From Galerina marginata (taxonomy: Eukaryota; Basidiomycota; Agaricomycetes; Agaricales; Galerinaceae), in contig JAECYW010000002.1 of NCBI GenBank assembly GCA_023014335.1, positions 1,674,001 to 1,738,000 of the forward strand: a stretch of 64,000 bases of DNA. Direction: 5' to 3'. The number at the start of each line of letters is the position of its first letter. Position 1 is the stretch's first letter. The position numbers and the translations under genes are program-made. The notes beneath the pieces are model-generated. The model searched no databases and had not been told where the DNA came from. It saw nothing but the letters and a program-made list of their open reading frames with translations. Below are positions 24,309 to 36,500 of the stretch, piece by piece.

Positions 24309-25510
24309 ATGCTACCATCCTTTCTCCACCCGTTCTCTTCACAAGATACCCCCAGCGCACCTTTTCAGAGCGCTCAGTTTATCCACAGCGGCGCTTTAGG
24401 CTCATCTCACGCCCTGTGGTGGCCTCCGCGTAGCAGCGACTCCGAACCTGACGCCTTGTTACTTTTCATACCATGGTAAGGCGCAAATTGCTCTCAGATG
24501 AGCACCGACCCCATTCCTTCCAAACAGGAAACCCAGGACTCGCGGATTTCTACATACCATTCCTTTCATCGCTTCACGAGAAGCATGTTTCCTCGAACCT
24601 TGCGATTGTCGCCCATGCTCACTTGGACCATTCTCCCGCAATAATCAACGGAGGTGGCACAAGATACCTTCCGGAACACAGTTTAACCATCCAAGTTCAA
24701 AGCTCTGTTGAACTCCTAGATGCGGTCACTCGTTCGTACTCAGGGAAAACAAGAATCATCATTGTTGGGCACAGTGTCGGTGCTTGGATTGCCTTACAGG
24801 TTTGGTGCTGCTCAGCGTAGATCGAGCAGACTGACTCATACGGTTTCAAGATGTTGAAAGCCCGTCCAAATGAAATAGCCGCTGTTTTTCTGCTGTTCCC
24901 TACAATCAGCAATATTGCCTAGTACGCCTAACGGAAAGCTACTTTCTGTGAGTTTTGCAGTCCAAATTCAAAGTCGCCCAACTTATGACAACCAAGCCTA
25001 TCTTCTTGCCATTATCTAGATCTGTGCTCTCTTCCCTTTCGCTTCTGATCGGGTATCTTCCTGGATATCTTTTCACCTTGTTGTATTCAAACTGGCCAGC
25101 ACAGCAATTACGTGTCCTTCAGGAATTCCTGTTATCTGGCACCAGCATCATGGCGGCCTTGAGCATGGCTCACTGCGAAATGAAAACTATTCGCGAATTG
25201 GACTCGGTACTTCTAGGACAACACAAGCAGAGATTGTATTTCTATTATGCTCCCAGGGACGATTGGGTTGGAGAAGAAAGAAATGCCTTGCTACGCATAC
25301 TGGATCCTGACGGACAATCTCTAAACATAGTTCACGGACCAAGCGATGTTCCTCATGCATTTTGCATCAGTGAGTCGTGATTCTAACTTCAAATCTTTGG
25401 TCTTGACATTTCCAAAAGATCACAGTGAACTGCTGGCCCAACAATGTCACGATTGGCTCGATAGGATGCCAGAACAGGACGTCGGACAACTAGAATCTAG
25501 CCCTTCGTGA
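24309..25510 (+). CDS. lipid-droplet-associated hydrolase (LDAH family)
   Basis: The start MLPSFLHPFSSQDTP is followed by LLLFIPGNPGLADFYIPFLS, the LDAH/DUF2305 opening. Then come the nucleophile elbow IIIVGHSVGAWIALQ, FLLFPTISNIASTPNGKLLS, a hydrophobic segment (LSSLSLLIGYLPGYLFTLLY) likely to bind the droplet, YFYYAPRDDWVG (acid region) and DVPHAFC (His). The length of about 320 residues fits the family. Two frame breaks, at 24473/24474 (CCA plus T just before an intron) and 24919/24920 (GCC plus T, otherwise a TAG), are doubled wobble bases inside conserved PGNPG and IASTPNGK. The gene is probably intact. The role in turnover of stored neutral lipid or sterol ester is inferred from family. 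Confidence 0.86.
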
Positions 25511-25722
25511 CTTTCAGGAAGCAAGGTAACTTTTGCTACTGTTAAGGAAGCGTAGGAAATACTGTTCGTTCAGTGAAACCCCCTACTTAGTACATGTACA
25601 CATGTAAATATGTTCTCTCAACGACACTTATCAAATTTGTTACATAAGCACCGCCACTTGAGCAGTGGACGCGTTCAAGGGACTGCAGTTTTCAATCTTG
25701 TCGTACAACCGTGCGCAAAGGG

Positions 25723-28700
25723 ATGTCTGACTCTCCGAATGATTTCGACAGGGAGTCCTCTCTAGCAGAGTCCCGTACGTCTTCTAAACCTCCTAGAGTT
25801 ATCTTGAAGTTGCCTCGGGCCCCTATAAAGCCGTCGCATAATTTCTTCGTCGCGCCTCCCCGTCTGCCTTCAGCTCAAAAGCGTCAATACAAGCCAGGCC
25901 TATGAAAGCTCCTTGAACTTGGGTCTACAAACGCGTGTAGACAAGGTGATCGGCGAATTCAAGGACGGAAACAAACATTACTACTATGCTCAGTATGATG
26001 GTGGCATTGCACATAAGGTATGCTCAAGCAATCGTGGCGCGTTTACTATTCATTCACAGTATCTTACGCGTTTTTCTTTAGTTTCCAGCGGAATCTTTCA
26101 TTGAACAATACCCAGAGTTGGTCAAACGATACAGTAAGAACTTCCCTTTGGTAGTTACCTTCCACGAACTCAGGTTTTTCTTTTCTTCAGAGAAGGCGCT
26201 TTCCGATGGAACGCTGCCAGCGTTTGACCCATCGGCACACTACGTCCACCCTCTCTCTAGGGCGAAAGTGGAAAAACCCAGTGGTTATTCCAAATACACT
26301 CGTTCCGAGGACGAAGAAGTCGTCCCAGATTCTGAAGAAGAAACCGATGAAAATGAAGACGATGAAGATTATGACGGGCCGAGCTCGCGAAAGCAACCGC
26401 AGTGGAATGCTCGTTCGAAGAACAAGGAACTCCCATTTAGCCCTCGGAAATCAAGGTCTCACAAAGTCATTACAATCAATTCGGATAGCGACCTAACGGA
26501 AGAAAGTGAAGAGGAGGTTCAGATCCACTCGAGGCGGTCTACACGTACGAGAAAGGCCACCGAAATCCATATCGATTCCGATGAAGACGAGTATATCGAC
26601 GATGATGACTACGACGACACTCGTGCAAAGAGGAAGACCAAAGGAACAATCAAGGGCAGGAGACGCGTCAAATCTGTGCAGCCCATGTACGGTCACTTCC
26701 GCAGTATTGATACTCTAGACGACGACCCCTTTTCTGATGACGAAGCCAACGAAGCTCTGAGGAATCATCGGGGTATTTGTGAGAAGTGTCACTTGGGGCC
26801 AGCCCACAAGCTTCTAGCAAACTTTCAAAAGAAGAATAAGGGCAAAGGCAAAAGGAGGAAGCGCAGTACTGACGATGAGTTCGAAGAGTCGGAAGGGGAA
26901 CAAACGTTCATTGATCTTGGAGGATGGGTGCAATGGTGCGTTCTTTGCGAAACAATTTTGCGTGGTATTCTTAATACTGTCTCTAGCCTTAAGTGTCCAG
27001 TTAGTGCTCACTGGAAATGCCTTGCTGGCACCCAACGGGATGAAGTACTCAAGGCTGTGAGGGAAAGAGATCGTGAACAGTGGGAAGCCGGTCAAAATCA
27101 CGAAGGGACCATATTACCCAAGAAACGTTCAGAACTTGACATCAACCAAACTACTGAATTTGTTTGCGGTTTGTCCTACTATGTATCTTGCTGAGTTGTT
27201 TCAATAATTTACACTTTTGCAGGCGCGTGCATGCGAGGTGGTATTTGCATGGGGTGCATGGAAACTGCCCTGGATCCTGATGCGTCTCGTGTGAAGGTCG
27301 ATGATTCTGCACATCCCGAAGATGGCGCCGATGTAGTTATGAAGGATGGAACAGCGTCGTCCGCTGAAGAATTGCACGAACCCGTTCGAAGTCTAGCACG
27401 CGAATTGTTGTTTCGATGTTTCACGTGTAAACGCCTGGCTCATTATCGTCATTTGCCAGTGCCTGCTGCCCTCGACGACGATTCTGCTGTCGCTGATGTT
27501 GCGGAGCATTATCAGCAGGCGAAGAGCTGGCTATGCGCAGATTGCTCGTCGTACAAATATGGGCTCGACAAGATTATTGCTTGGCGTCCGTACCCCGACA
27601 ACGTAGTCGAGCCTTCTCGGACTTCGAATGAAGCACCCAACTACAAAACGCCACTTCCTCGGGAGTACTTGGTTAAATGGGCTGGAAAAAGCTATCGACG
27701 CCTAGAATGGGTACCACATATGTGGTTATTATCAACACACCCCTCCAAATTAAAAAACTTCGTCTCCGGCGGGACAAAAGTCGAACTGCTGCAACAACCA
27801 TATGAATCAGACGAAGATGAGATGGAAGTTGACTCTCGAGCGCCTGGACGATTGTTCGAAAAAGATTTAGAATCGCGGGCATTCCTCTGTAAAGCCAACC
27901 GACATTGCAACCGTCTCGCTCATTTCTCCAATGCCAGACGCAGAAAGAAGGATACCCAAGTCCTGGAAACAAGTTGGCCGCGTTCTCGACATTCTTCTGT
28001 GGCGCCCTCAAGCAAAGGAAGCAAACGAAACGGCGGATACACAAGAAGGCAATCAACAGCAGTGACGAAGAAAGCTCCGAAGACGAGAGGAAAAAGCGTG
28101 TTTCTGCTCTGGTTTTTGATAAGGGTGAACAACCTCCGGACGAATTTACAGAATCGGTCGAAGAGTGGGAATTACATGGCACCTTGAGTAAATCCGATAT
28201 TGATCAAGTTGTTTGGGCGTTCATCAAATGGGATGAACTGGGATATGATGAAGGTATGATGGATACGACATTTTTACTCGTTCTTGTTTAATCTGGGCCT
28301 TTAGCGACATGGGACTCCCCACCAAGGCCCGGTCAAGCTGGCTACAAGTTCTTCCAAAAGGCGTTTGATAAATTTATGGAGTCTCGAAGTGTCGTCGTCC
28401 CAAAGAGGACCAACAAGTACTGGGAGGCTTTTGACAACCGAAACGCTGAAGATTATCGCAAGCATGTACTGAAAGAAGCGTCGGACCTGGCACTTGGTCA
28501 AGATCCCAAGGATAAACTCATGCCATTTCAGGTACTTGTGGACACATGTTTATTTTCTGGCTTACACCAGAGGCTAATTTTTTTTATAGGTTGATGGTTT
28601 TAATTGGCTTTGCAATAACTGGTGGAACCATCAGCATTGCATCCTTGCAGATGAGATGGGTTTGGTGAGTCAACTTCTTTTCTATAATGCGAGACTACTT

Positions 28701-31700
28701 AGATCGCTATAAATCGGCAGGGTAAAACGGTCCAAATCGTTAGTTTCTTGGGCAACATTGCCAAAAATTGGAATGCTTTTCCTGCTCTTGTTGTTGTTCC
28801 CAATTCTACGATAACAAATTGGGTCAGAGAGTTTGAACGATGGGCTCCTCGCTTAAGAGTTGTTCCGTTCTACGGCGAGAAAAATGCCCGAGATGTCATC
28901 AAAAAATTTGAACTGTTTCATGAACGCAGTTCGTCAGACAACACACATGCCAAATTTCATGTTCTTGTCACCACTTACGAAGCCTTAATTAATGGGAAAG
29001 ACTTCACTCCAGTGTTCAAGAATCAGCCACGATGGGAGGTGGGTACCCTTGCATTCATTGTAGCCCTGGGCTGACTTTTTTCAGGTTCTCGTCGTCGATG
29101 AAGGACAAAGACGTAAGTTCAACGATCTTTGAAGAAATGCACACCTAATTCGGCGCATTCAGTTAAGAGCGATAGCAGCCTCCTCTTCAAGAAACTGAAC
29201 GAATTGAAAAGTATACACAGAATTATAATGACAGGAGTAAGTCTCTACATCCGTTGGTGAACGACCCTGCAGTTTATCGAATCGGCAGACACCGCTGAAC
29301 AATAATATGCGCGAACTGTTCAATCTTATGAACTTCCTTGACCCACGAGAATGGCAAGATCTCGAAGGCCTCGAAAAACAACACGAGGTATTGGATGAAG
29401 AACTCGTCAAGCAATTGCATAACCGGCTGCGGCCCTACTTCCTTCGCCGCATCAAGAGCGAGGTGCTTGACTTACCGCCCAAGGTTAGCATTATCACGTG
29501 GCTTGTCCACCACCACTACTGACGACATCGTTAGAACGAAGTCATTGTCCCAATATCGATGGCCCCGCTCCAGCGAGAAGTGTACAGGTCGATTCTGAGT
29601 AAACGATTATGATTGAATTTTTTTTTTGGGCATTCAATATTCCTTTCAGGTAACAATTTGAACATTCTTACTGGTTTGAAACAACCATCGGCTGGACAAA
29701 ATGCACCTCCAAAAACTCGTATTAACAACGTGCTGATGCAATTGCGAAAGTGAGGATTTAATATGTAGGCCATTCTTGGAAAATTGTTGACTAAACACCC
29801 CAGGTGTTTGCAACACCCATATCTTTATGCTGAAGATATCGAACCCCGGGATCTGCTTCCTCAAGAGACGCATGACAAGCTGATCGACGCCAGCGGAAAG
29901 CTCCGGTTCCTCAAAGCATTACTTCCTAAACTCAAGGAACACGGGCATCGAGTCTTACTTTTCAGTCAGGTATATATATACACATATTGCGCCTCTCGAA
30001 CACTGAATTTATTTATAATCAGTTTGTCATCGCTCTAAATATCGTCGAAGATTTTTTGCAGGGTGAAGGTTATAAGTTTCTTCGTTTGGTCGGTTTCATT
30101 CCTTATCAGAATATCCACTCCCTAACTTATGAACAGGATGGAAATACCAAAGGATCCGACCGTCAAAAGGCGATGGACGATTTTAACAAGCCTAATTCAG
30201 AGTATTTCATATTCCTCCTCACAACACGAGCTGGTGTAAGCTTTATACTTGCCTAATTAACTCTTGCTTATGGTTGTGCAGGGCGTTGGCATTAATCTTT
30301 TCGTGTGTTGGATCTCAGACTGTTTCCAATTTCTTGCCTCATGTTGTTCTCTCAGACAGCAGATACTGTGATAATCTTCGATCCTGATTTTAATCCCCAT
30401 CAGGTCGGTGCAACCGAGCTTTAAAGCTCAACGTTTCACTAACTATAATTCACAGGATTTACAAGTTTGTCATGGCCCAAATTTTGCCATACGAGTTAAC
30501 TAACTTCACCCTTTCAGGCAATTGCCCGGGCATATAGATACGGACAGAAGAAGACTTGTCTTGTATTTAAACTGATGGTGAAAGATTCTGCCGAAGGTAC
30601 AGTATACAATTAAACACAACATGCTCTGGCGCTTTGCTGACTGAATCCAGAACGCATCATGCAGATTGGGAAGAAGAAACTCGTCCTTGACCATCTCATT
30701 GTTCAAAAAATGGACGATGACGAAGATAATGGTGGAGAGAATGTTCAGTCAATTCTTACTTACGGTGCTCAAGCACTATTTGAATCGGAACAGGAAACTC
30801 GCGATATTGTTTGTAAGCCCATTCACGGGTTTTATTGATGTCGCTCTAAAATGTGGTTTAGATACCGACAATGATATCGAGAAACTCCTGGAGAAGACGG
30901 AGAAAGAAGCGGTCAAAGAGGCACCGAAAGCAGCCGGCGGCCTAACCTTCGCATTTGCCAAGATTTGGGCCGCTGACAAGGACTCGCTCGAAGACGTGGT
31001 AGAAGACGACCAGACAGATTCCTGGGCTAAAGCACTGGAAAAAATCAATACAGAGCGAGAAAAAGAGCAGCAAAATGAGATTGCAATGTCAGGGAGAGGA
31101 GCACGTCGTAAAGCGGCAGATATCGCGAAGGTAAAATTCACCGAATCAGTCCTTTGGACAGTGTTGACGCACTCAATCTTTCGGTAGACCAAGATTCATG
31201 TTGGATCTGGTGGTTCGGAAGACTTCAATAGGAAAGGCAAGCAGAAGGCGAAGTCTTCTGCCTCCGACGGTTCAGCATATTTCGGTTCCGATGGAGAGGC
31301 TACTGACGACATAAGCGATAGCGATAATGGCATGGCTGATGAAGATTTCAAGATGGATGTTGACACCAACCGTAACAGACCCAAACCGAAGCAAGAATTG
31401 AAGGATGTTCAACCCGATGTTTCAGTCGATTGCGGTTTATGCGGACAGCGTCATGGCCCCGGACAATGCCAAATGGTTGATAAGTCTGAAAATCTTGCAG
31501 AGTACCGAGAAATGTTGATCCTCCACGCCGATGATGAACCTTGGGAAGAAAGGGCAAGTTCAATTGCTGCATGCTGGTGCTTATCTTATTTTGTGTATTT
31601 TCAGAATGCTGCGATCCAAGCCATCGACGAGATACTTCACCAACGTGGCCACATATCCTTGATAGCTGGTCAACCTCTTCACCCAGTACCTAAATCAGCT

Positions 31701-32063
31701 CTGCTAGTGCCTGGTCAACAGAATCAACCACAAATAGCCGGCTCTTCGAATCCTACACCTTCCTCACAACAAAAAAATCAAGCCAAGAAGAAGGCCCGAG
31801 TGGTCCCAACCTCACCTTGTGTTTTGTGTAATCAGACCCCTCACCTTATGAAAGACTGTCCAATTGTCCTGGCAGGCTCCAAAAGGCAGGCTCTACTTCC
31901 TATGTTTCCTCTCTTTGACTAAATTTCCCCTAGTATTTCAAACCATATCAGAAATTTAGAAGCCAAAAATGACCCGTCAATGAAGAACACACTCGACAGC
32001 TTGCGCAATCTCTTGAGGAAGGCAAAAGCTCACGAATTGGCAACTACAGTACCGCCGTCTTGA
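25723..32063 (+). CDS. CHD-type chromatin remodelling ATPase (Mi-2/Mit1-like)
   Basis: Order of parts: acidic, basic and Ser-rich N-terminus; Cys-rich PHD-like fingers (CEKCHLGPAH, CLKCPVSAHWKC, CGACMRGGICMGC, about 26775-27260); a chromodomain (REYLVKWAGKSYRRLEWVP, about 27660-27760); SNF2 ATPase (CILADEMGLGKTVQIVSF, LVVDEGQRLKSD, MTGTPLNNN); helicase C-lobe (HRVLLFSQ, RLDGNTKGSDRQKAM, AIARAYRYGQKKTC). The C-terminus has two short Cys clusters (CGLCGQRHGPGQC, CVLCNQTPHLMKDC). This resembles S. pombe Mit1 of the SHREC silencing complex and animal Mi-2. Motif II is DEGQ instead of DEAH. Three doubled bases occur (25902/25903, 27875/27876, and one near 27993-27997). The last intron, 31886-31933, uses a GC donor. 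Confidence 0.9.
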
Positions 32064-32156
32064 AGCTCATATTTTTGCTGTCGTCAAGACTAGAGCCTTA
32101 TAAATGATATTTATTTATACCCCCACCCGTATATATTCCACCCTGCTGCTTTTATC

Positions 32157-33420
32157 ATGGAATGGAATCCACTCTTTGTCGCTTTGAGGGAGCAGTATGC
32201 CTCATTTGGACTTATTGACATCTATTGGACATCAGCTTCCGAGGTTTATGTGTTGTTTATAATGCAATCGCTCGTCGTTGGTGACAATGTGCACATGAAC
32301 TCCACTCGTCCTGCTACTTATCCTTCTGTATATCCTCCTTCGACAACCTTGAAAAGGACACGTTCCCCAGACGATCAAAGAAAATTCGATGTGTCTCGTC
32401 TGCCTCCTTTGCCACAGATAAAGACCGATCTAGTTCTTCAGGTTTTTACGCATAAATCTCTTCGGCGACCCAATGCTCCTCCTGCTGACTACGGCGATAA
32501 CGAGAGGCTGGCCGATCTTGGGAAGATGGCATTTGAAGCGGCCATAACCTATGCTCTATTCCGAAAGCGCCCTCTGTTGCAGGCCTCTGATATAACAGTA
32601 AGTAGATTCGATCGCGTTCATTATAATTGGCCCTGACGTGCAACTACAGAAACACCGAGGGACTCTTCTTTTTAGTACTATGGTTGCTGATTGGGTGACT
32701 TATTATAAACTAAGGTCTAAACTGTGTTGCCATCCAGACGTCTTTTCATCGCTCAAGTCTCCCCAGGTCAGTATGTTTCCTACTGATTACAGACGACGTG
32801 CTGAGCGAATTGCAGGAAACCAACACCCTGTTCCATGCTTATGTTGGCGGCTTATATGTGACTTCTGGACCACAGGCTGTAAACGATTGGATTAGCGGCT
32901 TAGTTGATCAAGAACTTGAATCTATGTTTGGTGAACCCCCATCCGATATCGATGCACCTCCGACTGTCGAAGTGCCACCACCGCAGAAACGAGCGAAGAG
33001 CGAAGCCATGTCTCCCGGACCGCTTCTTAACCAACCTCCCATATTCTTTGCGTCGCAGCCGCCACCATCGCCATCGCCACCAGTCCGTCGAGCGCCTGCA
33101 CCGATGCCCACCCCAGCTATGATTCCACCGAATCCACTGGCTCCCGCCCAACCAAATCTACCGTTCCTGCCTCTGTTCAACCAAGCTGCGATGCAACGGC
33201 GGGTGACTGTTGAATATTTGGCCGAGTTCAGTGGACAAGCGCATGCAGGGCGATGGGTGGTCAGATGCATCGGTGCGTGGTTTTTTTAGATTAAAGTATG
33301 GCAGGCACTCAGAAGGCGACAGTGAACGGGATCTGCAAGGGGGAGGGAACGGGGGGCACTAAACAGACTGCGAAGGAAGAGGCAGCGCGGAAAGCGTATT
33401 ACTCGATGGGATGGACGTAA
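32157..33420 (+). CDS. RNase III-fold and dsRBD protein lacking RNase III catalytic acids
   Basis: An RNase III-like fold (VLQVFTHKSLRRPN... NERLADLGKMAFEAAITYAL, about 32430-32570, continuing LLFSTMVADWVTYYKLRS) is followed by a Pro-rich linker. A C-terminal double-stranded RNA-binding domain follows (VTVEYLAEFSG... TAKEEAARKAYYSMGW). The RNase III signature normally reads NERLEFLGD; here Glu is Ala and the final Asp is Lys, so cleavage activity is unlikely. It may be a structural RNA-binding protein, as with RNase III-related mitochondrial ribosomal proteins. The coding sequence is open; one intron joins SPQVNDVLSELQET. The start is 32157 or, more likely, a later Met at 32295 (MNSTRPATYPS). 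It lies in tandem between the CHD and Rad5-like genes. Confidence 0.8.
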
Positions 33421-33508
33421 ATTTAGCGTAGCTTATCTGAAATCATGTGCTGACTAATTTGAAAAACCACTGCTGAGTTGAGGATTCTCTGTTTCTCTCT
33501 GACTGTTC

Positions 33509-36500
33509 ATGGCCGCCCCGTCCCCCATCTCTCCCAGACCACCCTTCTCCCAGTCGAACCATATCGACCTCACCCTCGACGACGACGACGACGACGACAA
33601 AAATGAGCAGTATCATCCCCCGAGATACACTAAGCGCGCGCGGCACAGAGTTCTCCCGGCAGGACCTCGCGCCTTCGCCTTTTCTCAACCCGGCCGCCTC
33701 TTCTTCTACAATGACCGGAACGATGTCATCTTTTTCAAGCAGGCCACTAGGCCCGCCATTCTCTGTCTGTGCCCTATCCATCACAGGCCCCCTTCGGCCA
33801 ATTTCCCAACAACTATGCCACACCTAATCAGTCCTCGTATCGGCCCCTTTTCGCTGGTCCTGCTTCCTACTCTACCCCCAGGCAACAATTGCCACTCAGT
33901 CCTCCTTCTAGAAGTCCTTCCTATCATTTGCAATTTTCGCAACAGTCTCAGTCTCAGCCTTCGAGTTCTCAGCCTCTTGAGCCTCAAATCATCGACCTCA
34001 CAGGTTCTCCGTCTCCGCCACCATCCACTGCCTCACGCCATAGCTCACAGCCGCCTCTGCCACCCGACTTACCACCAAAGACGCCCGTCTGCATTGGCCA
34101 ACTAACTGTTAATGCCCTTGTGCTGTACCCTGTTCCGTACATAGTCCCGCAGAACCCCGGAGAGACCGAATGGGCGTTTGTTAGATTGCAATACGAACAC
34201 AATCCCCATAAACTCACCTGCAAAGAGACGATCCACATCAAATCGCCGTCTGGGAGAGGTCCGAATGGCGAAAATATATCTGGAGAAGTCTTCGGTGTGG
34301 TCGAGCAAAAGGTTGCCGATTTCCTCGGACCCATGCTTGGCAAAGGGTTAATCAGGCTCGACGCGAAAATTCGCAAAGGCCCCGGCAACGTACGTCGATC
34401 TGAAATTGTGTCCAATCTTTCTGACAACTGCTCATCGGCAAATTTAGCTTCCTATTCTACCCCTACAGATGCTCGTTTACACACCCAAAGGCAACATTCC
34501 CGTTGTTGGCAATTATCTTCGCCAATCCAATCTAATACTTGACCACCCAATACCACCTTATGACATGCAAAGATTAACAAACTATCATTATTTCAACCCC
34601 CACGACGATCTTACAGATAGACGTCGAGCACTCCTTGTTTCAAATAGCTTGAACCTACTTCCCCAAAGAGACCACACGCGTTGGTCAACGCCGAACTCTT
34701 CAGGGAAGAGCGTTGAGGTTCAAAGAAGTCAGGTTGACGAGTTGTTCAAAACTCTGAAAGATGGCGATGGACTGTCGGAAACTGAACCTGGTGTGTATCC
34801 TTCTATGCTTCTCAGCCCTCTTCCTGACATCTCTCTCTCTCTCTCTCTCTCAAAGGCCCAGAGGTCGCTACGAAGCTTTATCCCCACCAAAAGAAGGCCC
34901 TTACCTTTTTACTTGAACGTGAACGAGAGAAGACCCTGAACGACGAATTTTCGTCTTTATGGCAGAGAAAGTACAATCCCGTCTCTTGCCGAACCAGTTG
35001 GTTCCATCTAGTAACTCAGAAAGAAATCTATGAAGCCCCACAGGATGCAAAGGGTGCCATATTGGCCGATGATGTGCGCGTTTTTAAGACGGAAATTGAT
35101 GCTTTTGCGCGTTTCTGACATTTACCCTTTCAGATGGGTCTGGGTAAAACAATTAGTTGTGTTTCCCTCATGGCTGCGACCCTCGAGTCATCAATAACTT
35201 TTGCATCATCCCCCCTTGACGTCGTTCCTCGGCCTTTACCGCAGACTGACGCTCCTGATGCTGCCCATTTTTCTGGGAGTGTTTGGGGCATGCCTGATAT
35301 GTCCGAGAATGGCTCTTCATCGTTGTCGAGTAAGGCCAAGGCCAAGGCAGACAGGGTGCAAGACAAGCTGGAGGCAAACTACGCAAGGTCTTGTCGCATA
35401 AAGGCAAAGAGCCGGGCAACGCTGATTATCTGCCCTCTATCTACTGTTTCTAATTGGGAAGACCAGTTTCGTGAACACTGGAGAGGGGAAGTATCAGTCA
35501 TCGGTGGTAGCGGTGGTCCTTGCGTGCCGCCGACACCTTCGTCCTCTCAAGCCAGTGCTTCTTCCCAAATAGCGATGCTGGTGGACGAGAAGCCCGAAGA
35601 GGTGAAGCCCAAACGAATACGAGAGGGTAGAGCACTGCGAGTCTACATATATCATGGCAATGCTCGTCGGCCTGACCCTTCGTTCCTCGCTGACTTTGAC
35701 GCTGTTATCACAACATATGCTACTCTTGCCTCGGAATTCTCGAAACAGAACCGTAGTCTCTTGTCTGCCGAGGATGACGACGACGATGATGGAAGCAGTG
35801 AGGGTCAAGGAGGTGTTGATTTTGATGAACACGGGAACCAGGTCCTCCGCTTACCAAAACCGAAGAAGACAGGGACAAAGAGGAAGAAGAATGCTCTCTT
35901 AGCCCAGGCCAACAATCCTGCTGAGATACCGAGCGCGTTACAAAGTATACACTGGTTCCGAGTTGTCCTGGACGAAGCTCAGTGGGTGTCCCATTCCCTA
36001 ATTCCTTATGTAATCTAATTTACATATTTGTGATGACTAGTTCTATCAAGGAGACTGCTACAGTTGCCAGTCGCGCTTGCTGTGACTTGATGGCAGATCG
36101 TCGGTTATGCTTGACAGGAACACCAGTCCAGAACAAACTGGACGACGTATTTGCGCTCATCAAATTTCTGCGTCTGGATCCTCTGGACGACAAGAACATC
36201 TGGACCGAGTATATTGGCAGTCCAGTCAAATTTGGCCAAGAGCTTGGTGTGGCTCGTCTTCAGACGATCATGCAATGCATTACGCTGCGTCGAACGAAAG
36301 AGACAAAGGCTCCAGATGGAAAGAAGATATTAGCACTTCCTCCTCGCCGCGATGAACTGCGATATCTGCAGTTTGATGCTCAAGAAATGGAGATATACAA
36401 CAGGTTCTTGGACGAATCAAAGGCGGAGTTCAATGAGCTGTCAAAAAAGAATGAAGTCATGAAGAACTACGTTGGAATTCTGCAAAAAATTCTCCGACTG

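Noticed and set aside
35134..36018. Opposite-strand open frames across the Rad5-like gene
   Set aside because: They mirror the codon usage of the sense gene, have no domains and no splice logic.
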